Assembly: GCA_963691655.1 (NCBI GenBank)
Contig: OY829326.1
Coordinates: 72,595,235 to 72,659,234, forward strand
Direction of reading: 5' to 3'
Source of the DNA: Toxonevra muliebris
Lineage: Eukaryota > Arthropoda > Insecta > Diptera > Pallopteridae
Length of the DNA stretch: 64,000 nucleotides
Shown: piece after piece, positions 36,025 to 46,941 of the stretch
Numbering within the stretch: position 1 is the first letter of the stretch
Layout: every line of letters begins with the position of its first letter
The notes under the pieces: model-generated
The model's input: the letters and a program-made list of their open reading frames with translations, nothing else
Told to the model about the DNA's origin: nothing
The model's database searches: none
Position numbers and translations under genes: made by a program

Positions 36025-37114
36025 CAGGGGCGGGTACAAGGGGGGGGAGGGGGCTGAAGGGGGAAATTTCCTCCAACAAAAGATTTTCAAACACTTAAAA
36101 ATTTAATAACTTAAACAGGCAAAAAGGAGTGAACATAATTACTTATTGTTGTTTTTAGCTATTATGATTTACTTTTAATTATAAGAATAATGAATAATCT
36201 TGCTCAATAAACCAAATAAACCTGAATACTCTGTGCCCTCATATAGACCTGTACTCCTGAGCAATATCATAAATATTGTCACTGACTTTCTGGAACGCTA
36301 AAAATATTACTCTGCCATATTTTTGGACATTCAAGAAGCGTTCGAAAAAGTTTTACATCAAGGGCTGTTATACAAATTAAAAAATTTACTTCCAGCTCTA
36401 TTTTATGTGGTCTCAAAGTCCTATCATTCTATGTCAAAGTAAATGATGAAACATCAGCCAAATGTCAAGTGAAAGCCGGAGTACCACAGGGCAGTGTTCT
36501 GAGTCCTGTTCTTTATTCGATTTTTACCTGTGACTTGCCTGAAACTGATGGTGTTACTATAGCTACTTATCGAGACGATACTTAGCGTCAAATTAATCTC
36601 CTACAGAAGCTACTAATCTTGTTCGGAAACAGATCGACGACGTTCAACAATGGTTACTTCGTGGATGAGTGCTTGACTGAAGTTTCATCTGCCTCAAGTT
36701 CGATTCCTAGATGGGGTTAAATCTTTAAAAAAATGTCCAAATGGATCATTTTGGTGATTTAGTTAAATATGTGACTCAAGTACCAGTTCAACGGGTTCTA
36801 TTCTCATATAGAGAATTGAATCCACCAAAAAAAAAAAAAAATTATGGGTTTCGGGTCGATATCAATAAAATGGGAAAGAGAAAATTTGAATACAGGGTAG
36901 GAATCAGCGACCTTAAATTATTCTTAAAATTCTACTTATTCTCGACCCATTATAAAAAAATCTAAAACCGAAAACTGAATAAATGTATAAAAACGATACA
37001 CGAACGAGAAAAAAAAACGCTCCAGCCCGCGTTTTGGTTCATATAGAAAATTTTTATTCCTTATTGGTCCCCCCCTCCCCGTCCCCCCTAAAATGTTTCC
37101 TGTATCCGCCACTG
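36025..37114. mobile_element. hAT-like element (CAGGGGCGGGTAC ends) containing a Jockey fragment
   Basis: The left end is CAGGGGCGGGTACAAGG followed by a long G tract, and the right end, reverse-complemented, is CAGTGGCGGATACAGG with a matching C tract on the plus strand. GTATTCG is found just outside both ends (36018-36024 and 37115-37121), a 7-bp match that could be an 8-bp duplication with one change. Most of the interior is a LINE relic (36215-36720). Confidence 0.7.
36215..36720 (+). pseudogene. Jockey-clade LINE reverse transcriptase relic
   Basis: Recognisable blocks in order are SYRPVLLSN, FLDIQEAFEKVLHQGLLY (the FLDIQQAFDKVWHxGLLYKL box typical of Jockey elements) and AGVPQGSVLSPVLYS. 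After these come TCDLPETDGVTIATY and RDDT, a mutated YADDT. Stops and frameshifts interrupt it, for example after FLER and in the loss of frame after SKSYHSM, and the catalytic Ala is replaced by Arg. It is captured inside the hAT-like element at 36025-37114. Confidence 0.75.
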
Positions 37115-37212
37115 GTATTCGTATGATCGTTTTTGCGATCGTCTTAATTCCATCAATATAGCCTCCACCAAAATATTTTTCGTCAAATTTTTTGTTTCCG
37201 AGAGGAATTATA

Positions 37213-37444
37213 GCTGCAATGTTGATGATCATACGTTGACCCCTCGTAAGTACTTTTTCACCACTTTTGGAAGACAAGAAAATAATGCAATAAATTTCTA
37301 TAAAAAAAAAAAATATTCCAAAAATATTTTTTCTTATTTAAAACCACATTTTACGTATTCTTTATGCATATTTATTGCTTTTTTGCCGTCTCTTCCAAAA
37401 GTGGTGAAAAACTACACACGAGGGATCAACGTATGACCATCGAT
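37213..37444. mobile_element. Short foldback MITE with arms of about 65 bp
   Basis: The left arm (37213-37277) and right arm (37378-37444) are inverted copies. Shared words include CATACGTTGA, CCCTCGT and TTTTTCACCACTTTTGGAAG. About 100 bp of AT-rich sequence separates them, so the RNA or single strand would form a long hairpin. No coding sense. Confidence 0.7.
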
Positions 37445-38469
37445 ATATTGTTTTTAAATTGAGATAATGGTCCGTCACACACTGAGGTGAAATTAAAAAA
37501 AAAGCTAGACAAAACATGAAGGTATTTATAAAAATACGCGAAGTTCTGTACGGTTGACGTTGAACGTTTGTCAAAGTGATAAAGGTCCAAAGTGTCTAAG
37601 TCACAACAGTGTGTATAGGAAAGGCAAATTATACGGTAGTTTCGGAATCCGCCGCGATTCCTCATTAGTGATCTTAGTGTTGGTTCTGTATTACTTTTTC
37701 AACATGATAAATGAATTACTTAAGTATGAAATCATAATCCGGAATTACACGATAAATGGCAAATTTTTTCACAGAATAAAGATGCTGAAATGAACCTTCC
37801 CAACTATTTTTTATACTTATTCTTACAGTGTTTCTCATTGCAACTAATGACCGGAACCATTAGTTATGGATTGTCTAGTGGGACAACATGAGAGTGGGTT
37901 TTAAAATTATACTGAATCGTACCTTATTCTTTATTTTATGATAAGAGATTATAAAAATGAAGAGTAAATGTTAATTTTTACATAGTTGATTTTATCATTA
38001 AAGTTAAGTTTGTATAAAAACGGCAAGAATTCAATTGGAATGGTTATAGTATTTATAAGTTATTTAAGACTTAGTTTGTTACATTTGTTGGTTTTATTTT
38101 TATTTAGTTTAATGTGATTGCTCAAGTAAAAATTTTATCTGGTAAAATTATTTAAAATCGAGACTCTGGGCACGAGACTAAAAATCTGGGAAAATCAGAC
38201 GAATTCCGACCGCCTGGGAACCCTAGGATCAAGGCTCCTTCTAATAAATTTTAAAATCCTACAAGTTTTTTTATAATTTTAATTGTTGTGGTTTTGACCA
38301 CCTTTTTGTTGTTTCGCCCTAGTGTGCGTCGCTCCAGATTTTTTGAATCTTCACTGAGCTCGACATTTTTGGCAATACTTTGAACAAAGTATGCTGCACA
38401 TAGACTTATGATGGTTCAAGTTGATTGTGATCAATCCGTGACTTGCGACGTGAATAGATAGCATACTCT
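37445..38469. other. Non-coding stretch, nothing recognised
   Basis: AT-rich sequence with no element ends or coding sense that I can support. Confidence 0.35.
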
Positions 38470-39790
38470 CTCCACTGCTATGGTATCTGCTGGTTGACTC
38501 TCTGTTTGTTTCCCTAAATGAGTGGGGTGTCTACACACACACAGGTCTATGCCGATGATGTTGCCTACTTAATGAGGGGCCAATCGGTAGTGTATGTTTG
38601 TAGGAAGATCCAAACTGCTCTGAATATGATTGACTCTTGGTGTTGCTCAAACAGGCTATCGGTTAACCCTCTTAAAACTGGTGATATTCTTTGATGGTCG
38701 CATTTTACCAGGAATCAAAGGAATCACTATTCAGCTATCCCATGAATTAAAATATCTAGGAGTCATTCTAGACATCAAACTTCCATGGCGTTCTCATGTT
38801 GAGCTGACTTTAAAGGTCTGTGGCCAGTTGTTGTACGGAAACTTTTCCGACAACACCTGGCCCATCCTTGAATGCATTTCTCAACTTACCACCTCTTGAT
38901 ATTTTTTGCTAAAGGAGAGGCTTTCAAAGCCATCTGTAGGCTTAAACGCAATGGGTATTGGTATAGCACTTGCTTTAATATTGGTGACATTGTTAAAGAT
39001 ATTGATTTGGACCTGACCTGAGTTCTATCAATGCCATCCGATACAACAATTCCAGTCTTAAAACAAATTCCAGAAACCCAAACCTGGTTTTTGTTGGGGT
39101 CTGACCCTGGAGTTGATTATAAACGCATTTTCACTAACGGCTCCAAAACAGTATATTGTTCGGATTCAGGGGTCTTCATTGAAAATGATGGAGTGCACCT
39201 TTACTTCTCTCTTGGATTGTATGCTTCTGTTTTTCAAGCAGAAATTTTTGCAATAATTATGGATCAAGTCATTGCGAATGGTTAGACAAAAAGGAGTATC
39301 GGTGCATTTAGTGACAGTCAGGCTGCGCTTAAATCCTTGTTTAATCCTCTAACCACAATCATCCAGGCTTGATTGTGTTGGAAAGCACAATAGCCTGCAC
39401 ACTCACGAATTGGAGCAAAAGAGTCGGCTGACCTCCTGGCCAGAAAGGGTTCGGAAACTAGTTTCTTGGGCACAGAAGCTGTACTCTCTTTGTCGTCTAC
39501 AGCCATCAAAACCATCATTAATAATGGTTCCTGTTCCTGTGGTTCGGAGGAAGAATGTGAAGAGACGGCTGAACACTTTCTTAGTATCTGCTTTCTGTCA
39601 GATCAGAAAAAGCATTTTTGGCAGTGGAGTATTGGGAAACGAATGCACGAGCTCTTCAACATCGCAGAATCTGCCAAGATTTATTAATAAATTGGGTAGA
39701 TCAAATGGACGTAAGACTTGTCTGGGTGCTGTATTCTTGAATACTTCTTTTGTAGTTCCAACAAAAACAAAAGACTGCAGTTGAGTACAG
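38470..39790 (+). pseudogene. LINE relic with reverse transcriptase end and RNase H domain
   Basis: The relic enters in the reverse transcriptase with a WGVYTHTQ segment, the catalytic VYADDVAYLMRGQS near 38548, then SNRLSVNPLKTG and a LKYLGVILD block (38744). An RNase H domain follows at about 39120-39340: IFTNGSKTVYCSDSGVFIE, SLGLYASVFQAEIFAII and FSDSQAALKSL. In RNase H the first Asp (TDGS) has become Asn here. The C-terminus has ADLLARKGSE and a CxC...EHFLSIC cysteine cluster at about 39530-39600. Stops and frameshifts occur throughout. LINEs with a C-terminal RNase H belong to groups such as I, LOA, R1-like or Ingi; I cannot choose among them. Confidence 0.75.
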
Positions 39791-39891
39791 TATCGAAATC
39801 AGCCAATTATTTATCGTTAAAGAGTTATTCATTCGCCATTTAAAATTTACTGTTGCAGCTTATGACTCGGGACTGCTTTTATAATTCTTTA

Positions 39892-41223
39892 TTAACCCAT
39901 TAATCCCTACAGCGATCCAGAAGTGATAGGCATTTAAGAGGTATGTCCTGATCACTATATAAACTAAAAACAAAACAAAAAAATTTGCTGCTTGACCAAG
40001 GACGGTCTGGGGCACCCGTTACATATATGTAACAGTGGGTCATTCTAGGAACTTATTTCTTGTTTTATTTGATTTTTTGTTTTCGAATAAAAACGTATGT
40101 ATCTACCTGACAGAAACGTAATTTGGCTTTATATTTATTGCAAAAAAGGTGGAAAAAGTAATACAACAAATAATGAAGAGGAGACTATCATGATTCCAAT
40201 AAAAAGACACATCTCGTTAAAAGCAATATTTAGGTTTAGATGATCACAATACACCATCATCAAAAAAAATCTTCGAATTGCTTATTAGGCTATAAATTAG
40301 TTCACTTAAAACGGATCCCGGAAAAATTTAATAGTCGATATCGTCATCTTCCAGCAACTAAATCATCTCTCATTTTGGTACTAATGGCGTCTTATGTTGA
40401 TAATAACCATCATAAAATTTGAGTACGAAGTGCCCAAGGCCCTATTTTTTTCGATTGGAGCATCAGCTAATGTGAATGGATACTTGTAATGATGATTTGT
40501 ATAAAATTGGTTCTGATGAGTTATAAAAATTGGCAGATTGAATTACTGACGCTCAACGGTGAGCCAAAAATTAAAGCAGGTGTTGAAGATTTATGGTCAG
40601 TTTATGCGCAGCTCTTTTTGTTTTCAGGTGGATTTATAGATTTCATTGCACCTTTTGTCTCATTACAGCCCTTAAGAAGTTTTCTACTTTACCACCGCCA
40701 TCTTTTTCACCAAGATCTTCATTCCAAATGATCACAAAGAGTTTAGTCTTCTTTATCGCTCATAAGCTCTTGCAGATAGTTACTGACATTCTCTAAAGTC
40801 AAATATTCATATTTAAACATACAAACAACAATAGAAACCAAACAAAACATACAAAATGTTTACCGAGAATGGCCCAGTGTTACATATTGTAACGGTGTTA
40901 CTAAAGACTGCCTAGGCCAGCCTGGTAGCAATATATTTTTTTTATTTTCATTTCACAATAATCCTTAAACATTTCTCAACAACTTTGCATAAAAACTGTT
41001 TCACAAAAATACATTATTAAAAAAACTCTGATTTACTTATCTTTGCTATTATTGTAACACAGCAAAATACACGCCCATGACAAAATCAGAAAAGGAACTG
41101 ATTCCAAATCTTTTTTGTTATTGTATACTGTATGGATAGCGTACACGTGTAGTTTTTTACCCACATTTCAAATTAAAACTTGTCGGCGTTACATATATGT
41201 AACAGTGGTCATTAATAGGTTAA
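39892..41223. mobile_element. piggyBac-like element with repeated GTTACATATATGTAAC palindromes
   Basis: TTAA at 39892-39895 and 41220-41223 flanks a 1324-bp body whose ends are CCCATTAATCCCTAC and, reverse-complemented, CCTATTAATGACCACTG. The palindrome GTTACATATATGTAAC occurs near both ends (about 40018 and 41187) and a decayed version (GTTACATATTGTAAC) near 40880, each followed or preceded by an AGTGGxCATT-type word. Such subterminal palindromes may be transposase-binding sites. I could not find a readable transposase in the interior; the 60-80-codon frames there show no family motif. Confidence 0.75.
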
Positions 41224-41384
41224 TATAGTTCACTTAATTATTTGGTATTATTTATATTATATTATGGTCCTAATGTTGGGCCATTCCATTTGAATGCATA
41301 AATAAAATAAATAGAGAAGTGTTTGTACAAGAACAAGGGTAAAATATTTGTAAAAATGGAATATTTTTATAGATCACGCAATAC

Positions 41385-41620
41385 GGTCTAGGCTAGATTA
41401 GGTTCGAGTGGCTGTCGAGAGACACACTTAGGCCTGAACGGCCCATTGTGATACCACATAGTTGGACCTACAGTTTAACGCCGATTCCGAACGGCGGTGT
41501 GGCAATTTTTTATCGGCTTGGTGGTTTTGCCATTACCAACCAATGTGTGTATTTGTACACTATCTCATAAATCTCATACACTTTAAGCTGATAGTGAATA
41601 TAAGAAAGTTTTGAAAATTA
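41385..41620. repeat. SINE-related repeat, copy 2
   Basis: Shares GTTTAACGCCG, AACGGCGGTGTGGCAAT, TTGGTGGT and GATAGTGAATATAAGAA with 33100-33230, in the same order. The part corresponding to the tRNA-like head of the other copy is missing or decayed here. The segment upstream (GAACGGCCCATTGTGATACC) is present only in this copy. Confidence 0.6.
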
Positions 41621-41623
41621 ACC

Positions 41624-41929
41624 ACCAGACAAAGACGGGATAGGGTCTAACTCGAAAAAATCTTCCTATCAACCCACTCCAAAATATTTTTTCTATTTCC
41701 ATTTATTTATTGAAGATTACCACTGAAAATGAAAATAATTTTTTTATTTTCTATTTGTATGGAACTTTATTTTTTTTTATAATTATAATAACTTTTACAA
41801 TATTTTTCAATTTTCGAAATAACTACAAGTCCAAATATATATTTTCTAAAAATAAAACAACTTCGCATTTCATACTTAAAAATTTAAGGCTATATTTAAA
41901 ATTTTACAGACTAGCGCGCACATTTAAAC

Positions 41930-41965
<36 letters not shown>

Positions 41966-42372
41966 TAAATATAATTTTTTTATTTTTTATTTTATTTGAA
42001 ACTAAAAATGCGAATCAGTCATTAAAAACTAAATGAAAAACAAAATTGCATTAATACATTGCATTAGGTACATTATCTTTTTTTTTTAAGCTTATAATGT
42101 TTAATATTTGTTATTTACAAAAATGATTTTGGAAAAACTTAAGCAAATATTTACAGGAATGGTTTTAATATATTTTTTTTGAGTTTCTCTCGAAAGCACG
42201 GGAATACTTTAAATTTTACAGAACTCATAATTTTTGTATACTTTTTTTTTAATTTAATAAAAATCACTTAAGCTTAAATACAGAAATTAATTCCTTTTTT
42301 TATTATTGTTGTAAAACTACTGCTATACTTAAAATTTAAGTCTTTCTACAATAAATAAAAACATTTTTTTTT
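41624..42372. other. AT-rich spacer downstream of gene B with a 34-base poly-T
   Basis: T-rich sequence with an uninterrupted run of 34 T at 41931-41964. It lies just 3' of gene B and has no recognisable gene; any open frame here runs through the homopolymer. Confidence 0.5.
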
Positions 42373-42378
42373 TTTATT
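42373..42378 (-). terminator. Candidate polyadenylation signal of gene B
   Basis: AATAAA on the minus strand, about 27 bases downstream of the gene B stop codon, in a very short 3' untranslated region. Confidence 0.55.
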
Positions 42379-42404
42379 ACCATCACAGTTTTGCAGCTTA
42401 CAGC

Positions 42405-42591
42405 TTAGATTTTAACCTTATAGGAGAGTTTCATTAGCTTCTTTGAGCTTATTGGACAATTGGGCCATAAATTCGCGCAGCCCATGGGGCCGCTATTATC
42501 ATCGCCGGTGTAACGTAGCAATTCACCCATGTGTGCAGCAAAATGCCATTTACTTGGGGCGCCATTCATGGCCAATGACATGGTGGAGGAT
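42405..42591 (-). CDS. Gene B exon 3 (terminal): second Cys pair
   Basis: The acceptor (CTTTCAG at 42592-42598) supplies an A that completes Arg95 with the AG from exon 2, and the frame runs to a TAA at 42405-42407. The translation, residues 96-156, contains SSTMSLAMNGAPSKWHF, AAHMGELLRYTGDDNS and MGCANLWPNCPISSKK, with Cys133 and Cys140 spaced as in gene A exon 3. The protein ends SYKVKI with no further domain. Gene B thus consists of little more than the cysteine module, without the low-complexity region of gene A. I do not recognise the family; extracellular location is inferred from the paired cysteines and the similarity to gene A. Confidence 0.85.
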
Positions 42592-44315
42592 CTGAAAGTG
42601 ATAATAAAAAATAAACAAAAACAAAATTGTGGTTATGAAAAAGTTGTTTAAAAAAAAAAAGACAAGTACTTAGGTCTACTTAAACCATAACCTCAATTAA
42701 TAACTTTTTAATAACTTCCTTTATTTTTATGTTGAATTTAAACGATTGTTTGCAGTAATTGTTGATTTAAGTAATTGTAGTAATTTTTCTCAGTAGTTAA
42801 ATTAAGTTATTTCTCTTTTGTTGTTGTACTTGTGTATTTGATTACCTTCAATTCAAGTGCGAGGCTGTGAGTACTCGAATGTTGTTTTTTGTTTGTTTTT
42901 GTTGTTGTTGAAATCATTGCGATGGAACAACAAACAAACAGAGAAACAAAAAACAAATGCTATCAAGTATAGTATTATATTCTAAAGCCGCTTTTGAGCA
43001 ACAACAAAACAACCACAAAAAATTCTAAATACATATATTTTTTTGTAAGTAAAACTATATTTCGCTTGTAATTAAACTTAAAGTTAAATATTTACTTCAA
43101 GTTAAAGTGAGAACGTGCCTGAAAGCATTTGAGTAAACAGGGTTAAGTCAATATAATAAATTAATAATAATTGTGGAAGTTCTGTTTGAAAAGAATTAAT
43201 TTAAAATATGATTTCCACTGAAAAACACACTTGAATTATTGCTTTGATTGCAAAGATCAGTGATAGAAAGGAGAGAGCGAACATACATATAAGTATCTGA
43301 TCTTTGCTATGACTACTGCTCATCAACGCATAGAAATGGCATGATATAAAACTCAAAGTAAAGAAATTCGGGTTGTCACTGATGAAAAAAACATTTTAGT
43401 TAAGTATACATAGGTAAAAAAATCTATTTTCTACTCTTTTGAGTCATTTTGAATTCTAACTTGAATGAACTAAGACTAACCATGCTTCTATTCAGACAGT
43501 ATCTCATGACTTATTTATAAATTCACTGTACAAAATCTCGTAAGAATCCTTCGAGGCGTTTAGAAACTGTATTGAAAAAGAATTTATAATAAAAGAAGTT
43601 GTTGAATTGAAAAATCTCCTCGTCTGGTTGCTTAGCTTTGTTTATAAATATATCTAATTTCATACTAAAAAATTATTTGGTTTTATATACATATATATGA
43701 AACATTCAAAATACAAATTTTCAAATTTTTGAGTTATATTTTATTGTTATATATGTCTATTCATGCTTATACTCAGACGGAAGATAATAAATTATGTATA
43801 TACTTATTATGAAAAACTTTTTCGAGTATAAGTAGAAAATGTATTGAAAATAAATTCAGAATGAAGAAAATTAGTCTATGAAAAAATATTAGCTCCAGCG
43901 AAATAGTCTGTCTATATGAAACTGTGAATGTTATATTTTATATATATTTTTTTCAGCACGGTTGAACTAATGATTTGCCTATAAATATCACACGATGCTA
44001 AAAAAAAAAAATTTAATCAACTTTCCAAACTGCAGGTGGTAGGTCTAGTCAAATAAAAAAGAAGTGCATACTAGCTACTTCCAATATAGATAATTCTAAA
44101 ATCCAGCTTTAAGATAAAAAACCAGTTCTTTTTAATGCCTTACCATATTTTTACCTACAACTGAAGTTTTTTTTTAGAGGTCTCACGTCTCTATCTAAAG
44201 TAATAGGTTCAAATAAGGTGGGACTTTTGAAACCCCGGTTTTTTTGGTTCTAAATCATAGTTTTTTTATTTGTCTAGACCTACCATTTCCATTAGGACAC
44301 TTTTTATTTTCATTT

Positions 44316-44990
44316 TGAGAGGAGAAAGCATCAAAAGCCTATATCCCGTCAGGGTGGGACTTAAACCTGACACAAAACCTCCTCGATGCTCGACGGTGCT
44401 CCAACTAGGTTGGCCGTTAAGTATTTCGTCTAGATGACGTCAGCTACCCTAGGCCAGAAAGCTCTTTGTTTAGTCTGTTCGAAGGCAAGTCCATATACTA
44501 ACCAGTTCGCTATTATTTGGATCCGCTTGTGTCTTGTCGAAAGGTATTCGCCCCATTGTATCTTCCCTTTTGTCGTTTGTCTTGCTGAAGTATGGTGGAT
44601 CAACAATCAGTAACTCAGTTTCGCATGGAATCCATGCTGTTATTAAGTTGCAATATGTCTCAGCTCGGTGCATGTGTTGCCGTTCGTTGGGTCTTGCCCT
44701 TTGCGAATTTCTTAATCGTGTCATAATGGCCCTCGAATTGCCATCGCTGGCCACTTCCACTAAGTTCCATACCGATATACTTATTGCAAATGCTGTTCTC
44801 AGCGCTTCTCTTTCAGCGTCGAATCTGTGGCAGTCAAACACTATGAGCCTCTCCGTCTCTTCAACTCCACATATTGGTCAATTTGGGTCATCTAACATAC
44901 AATATTCGTGGAAATAGCATCTGAAGCAGACATGGGCACTGAATATTTGGGTGACATTATAGACCATTTTTTCTGCCTGAGATACTATGG
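44316..44990 (-). pseudogene. LINE C-terminal relic (cysteine/histidine region) in gene B intron 2
   Basis: A 124-codon frame (44470-44841, minus) begins FDCHRFDAEREALR and, with the sequence just upstream, resembles the C-terminal part of a LINE ORF2. There a zinc-knuckle-like cluster is followed by CxxFxxxRxxL, as in R1-type elements. The rest (RNSQRARPNERQHMHRAETY and ISVWNLVEVASDG) is compatible but not diagnostic. A downstream hairpin-like GTCAGG...CCTGAC sequence (about 44345-44372) may be part of its 3' end. Upstream frames are broken. The clade is uncertain. Confidence 0.5.
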
Positions 44991-45232
44991 CACTTGAAAA
45001 GTTAACTTTACTCTAACACCTTGTTATTGATTGACGGGAAAGACCAAGAATATCTCAGGGCTTTTCTAAGACTACTACGTTTATAGTCTTTCAAAAGAAG
45101 CAATAATATAATAAATTAATTGAGATGGACACTTAAGAAAATAATACAGTATAATTCCGATAATTCGTAATCGCAAGAGACCAGCAATTTTTTACGAATT
45201 ACAGAGGTTTTCGATTTAACGAGATTTTGATT

Positions 45233-45715
45233 TAACACATTCATCACGGAGTTTTTTCTCAAAATCTGGTTGAACTTCTTCAATATTTTATCCAAATATT
45301 AAAATACACTTAAAAAATATTTCCAGGACTCATAATCCTTACAATTATCCTTAAGTTTTCCAATGAGGTATAATGTTTACTATAACCTTTGTAACCAGGA
45401 ACCAGGCCTTTGCTATAAAGCTGCATGTATACAACCCACTCATTGATAGCTACCATCAGTATTTTGAAAAAAACTCAAATAAAATGGAAACCATACCTCC
45501 CATTTTGCTTGAGTTTTCGAACATTATTGGAACATACAATCCCAGGGTTAACGAAGTTAAAATAAGAAAAATACGAATTGACGTTTTTTCAACTTCTTTA
45601 ATAGAAAGAAAAAAGCAAAAACAATTATTCATTCAACTGAAATATGTATGCACGTATGAACACATATTGGACCCCATTAAAAACTATGTTCTAAAAAGCC
45701 TGTAATTTTTAGTTG
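45233..45715. repeat. Dispersed repeat R-B, copy 1
   Basis: Starts near TTAACACATTCATCACGGAG and matches 51835-52122. Shared words are TTTTTCTCAAAAT, AATCCTTACA, CTATAACCTTTG-like and ATCAGTATTTT. The 110-codon frame at 45373-45705 lies within it and is not conserved in the other copy, so I do not regard it as a gene. Confidence 0.5.
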
Positions 45716-45807
45716 TTTAAGGCTATTCTCATGTATCTTGTCAACCACGAAAAGCACAAAAAATTCCATCAAAAAAAGTGAACGTAATCAAACAAAAAAT
45801 TTCAAGT

Positions 45808-45955
45808 ACGATTACTGTAATCGAACTCGAAAAATTTTGAGTACGATTCCTTCATGTATTTGTACTTAAAATTTTTTTGAGTATGATTACAGTAATCGTA
45901 CTAAAAAGTAATCGTACTTCTACACGCCCAGCTCTGGCTCTGGCTGTTTCATAGT
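45808..45955. repeat. Inverted AGTACGATTACTGTAATCG repeat
   Basis: AAGTACGATTACTGTAATCG at about 45805 and its inverted form ATTACAGTAATCGTACT at about 45885 face each other, with further single AGTACGATT words between and after. The segment ends at CCAGCTCTGG, similar to the CAGAGCTG ends of other elements here, so it is probably the end of a decayed TIR transposon. Confidence 0.45.
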
Positions 45956-46941
45956 CAATGAGAAATAAACAGCGATATTGATTTTTAATGCAGTGGAATC
46001 TGTTCCAGTAGAGCACTCTCTCTCTCCCGCGCTCTCTTTTAAGAGTTCTTTGACTGAAAATGCATTAAATAGAATCAATTCGCTTAATTTTCTCTTACTT
46101 AGGACGAGTTTCGAATTAATCTAAGTTAGAGAGGTTGCTTTATTTAATTTATTAAATAAGTAATACAAAATCGATGTTTATACAATTTCTTAGTTTATAT
46201 TTCTATTAAATATGGTGCTGTATTTTCATTATTTTATCGGGCATATCACTTAAAACAGTTTAATCTTTCAGTTGAGATAGCATAGTGTAAACTCAATTGG
46301 GAAAAGAACAAAGCAGTTGATATTTGAATGTAAACAGAACTAAAACAAGTATTTTCAATGGACTTTCTTGAGACAGTAAGATGGTAGGAATCAGACAGGT
46401 TGAATAACTAAACTTTTTAAAGGCTAATAAAAATCGACCATAAAGTTTGTTCAAGTTATAAGTAGTCCTACATCAATTTATATTATGATTTTTACTGTGC
46501 AAAATAACTAAATCTATTTATTGTGTTATTTTAATCCTTGTATTGTATCATTTAAAAAACTTTGAAAATGACTAAATGTGGTGACTAAATTTGGTTCGAT
46601 GAACAGCAACTCAAACGAAAAATTACCAAAAAAAAAAAACTGGAATAATTCAAACAATATTAAAATAGCTTTGAACAAAAAAAAATAAATAAATAAATAA
46701 ACAAAAATAAAAAAGCTGGTTCATTTACAAATATTAATTCAAAAATATTATTTATACAAATTTTTCTTAAATGTCACGCTGAAGTACAAGCAATTTTGCA
46801 AAATAATTTAGCAAATATTTTAATTTTCAAATAATAAAAAATATTCGATTTAAAAAAATATCAAATTAAAATCGAAATTTGTAGGTAGGTACAGTATAAG
46901 TATGATGAAAATAAATTAACAACCAGTGAAACAAAATTATT

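Noticed and set aside
44340..44372. tRNA B-box-like sequence (GGTTTAAGTCCCAC on the minus strand)
   Set aside because: There is no cloverleaf and no convincing A box nearby; it is more likely part of the 3' end of the LINE relic.
45373..45705. 110-codon frame with normal-looking composition in gene B intron 2
   Set aside because: It lies in the dispersed repeat R-B and is broken in the other copy at 51835-52122.
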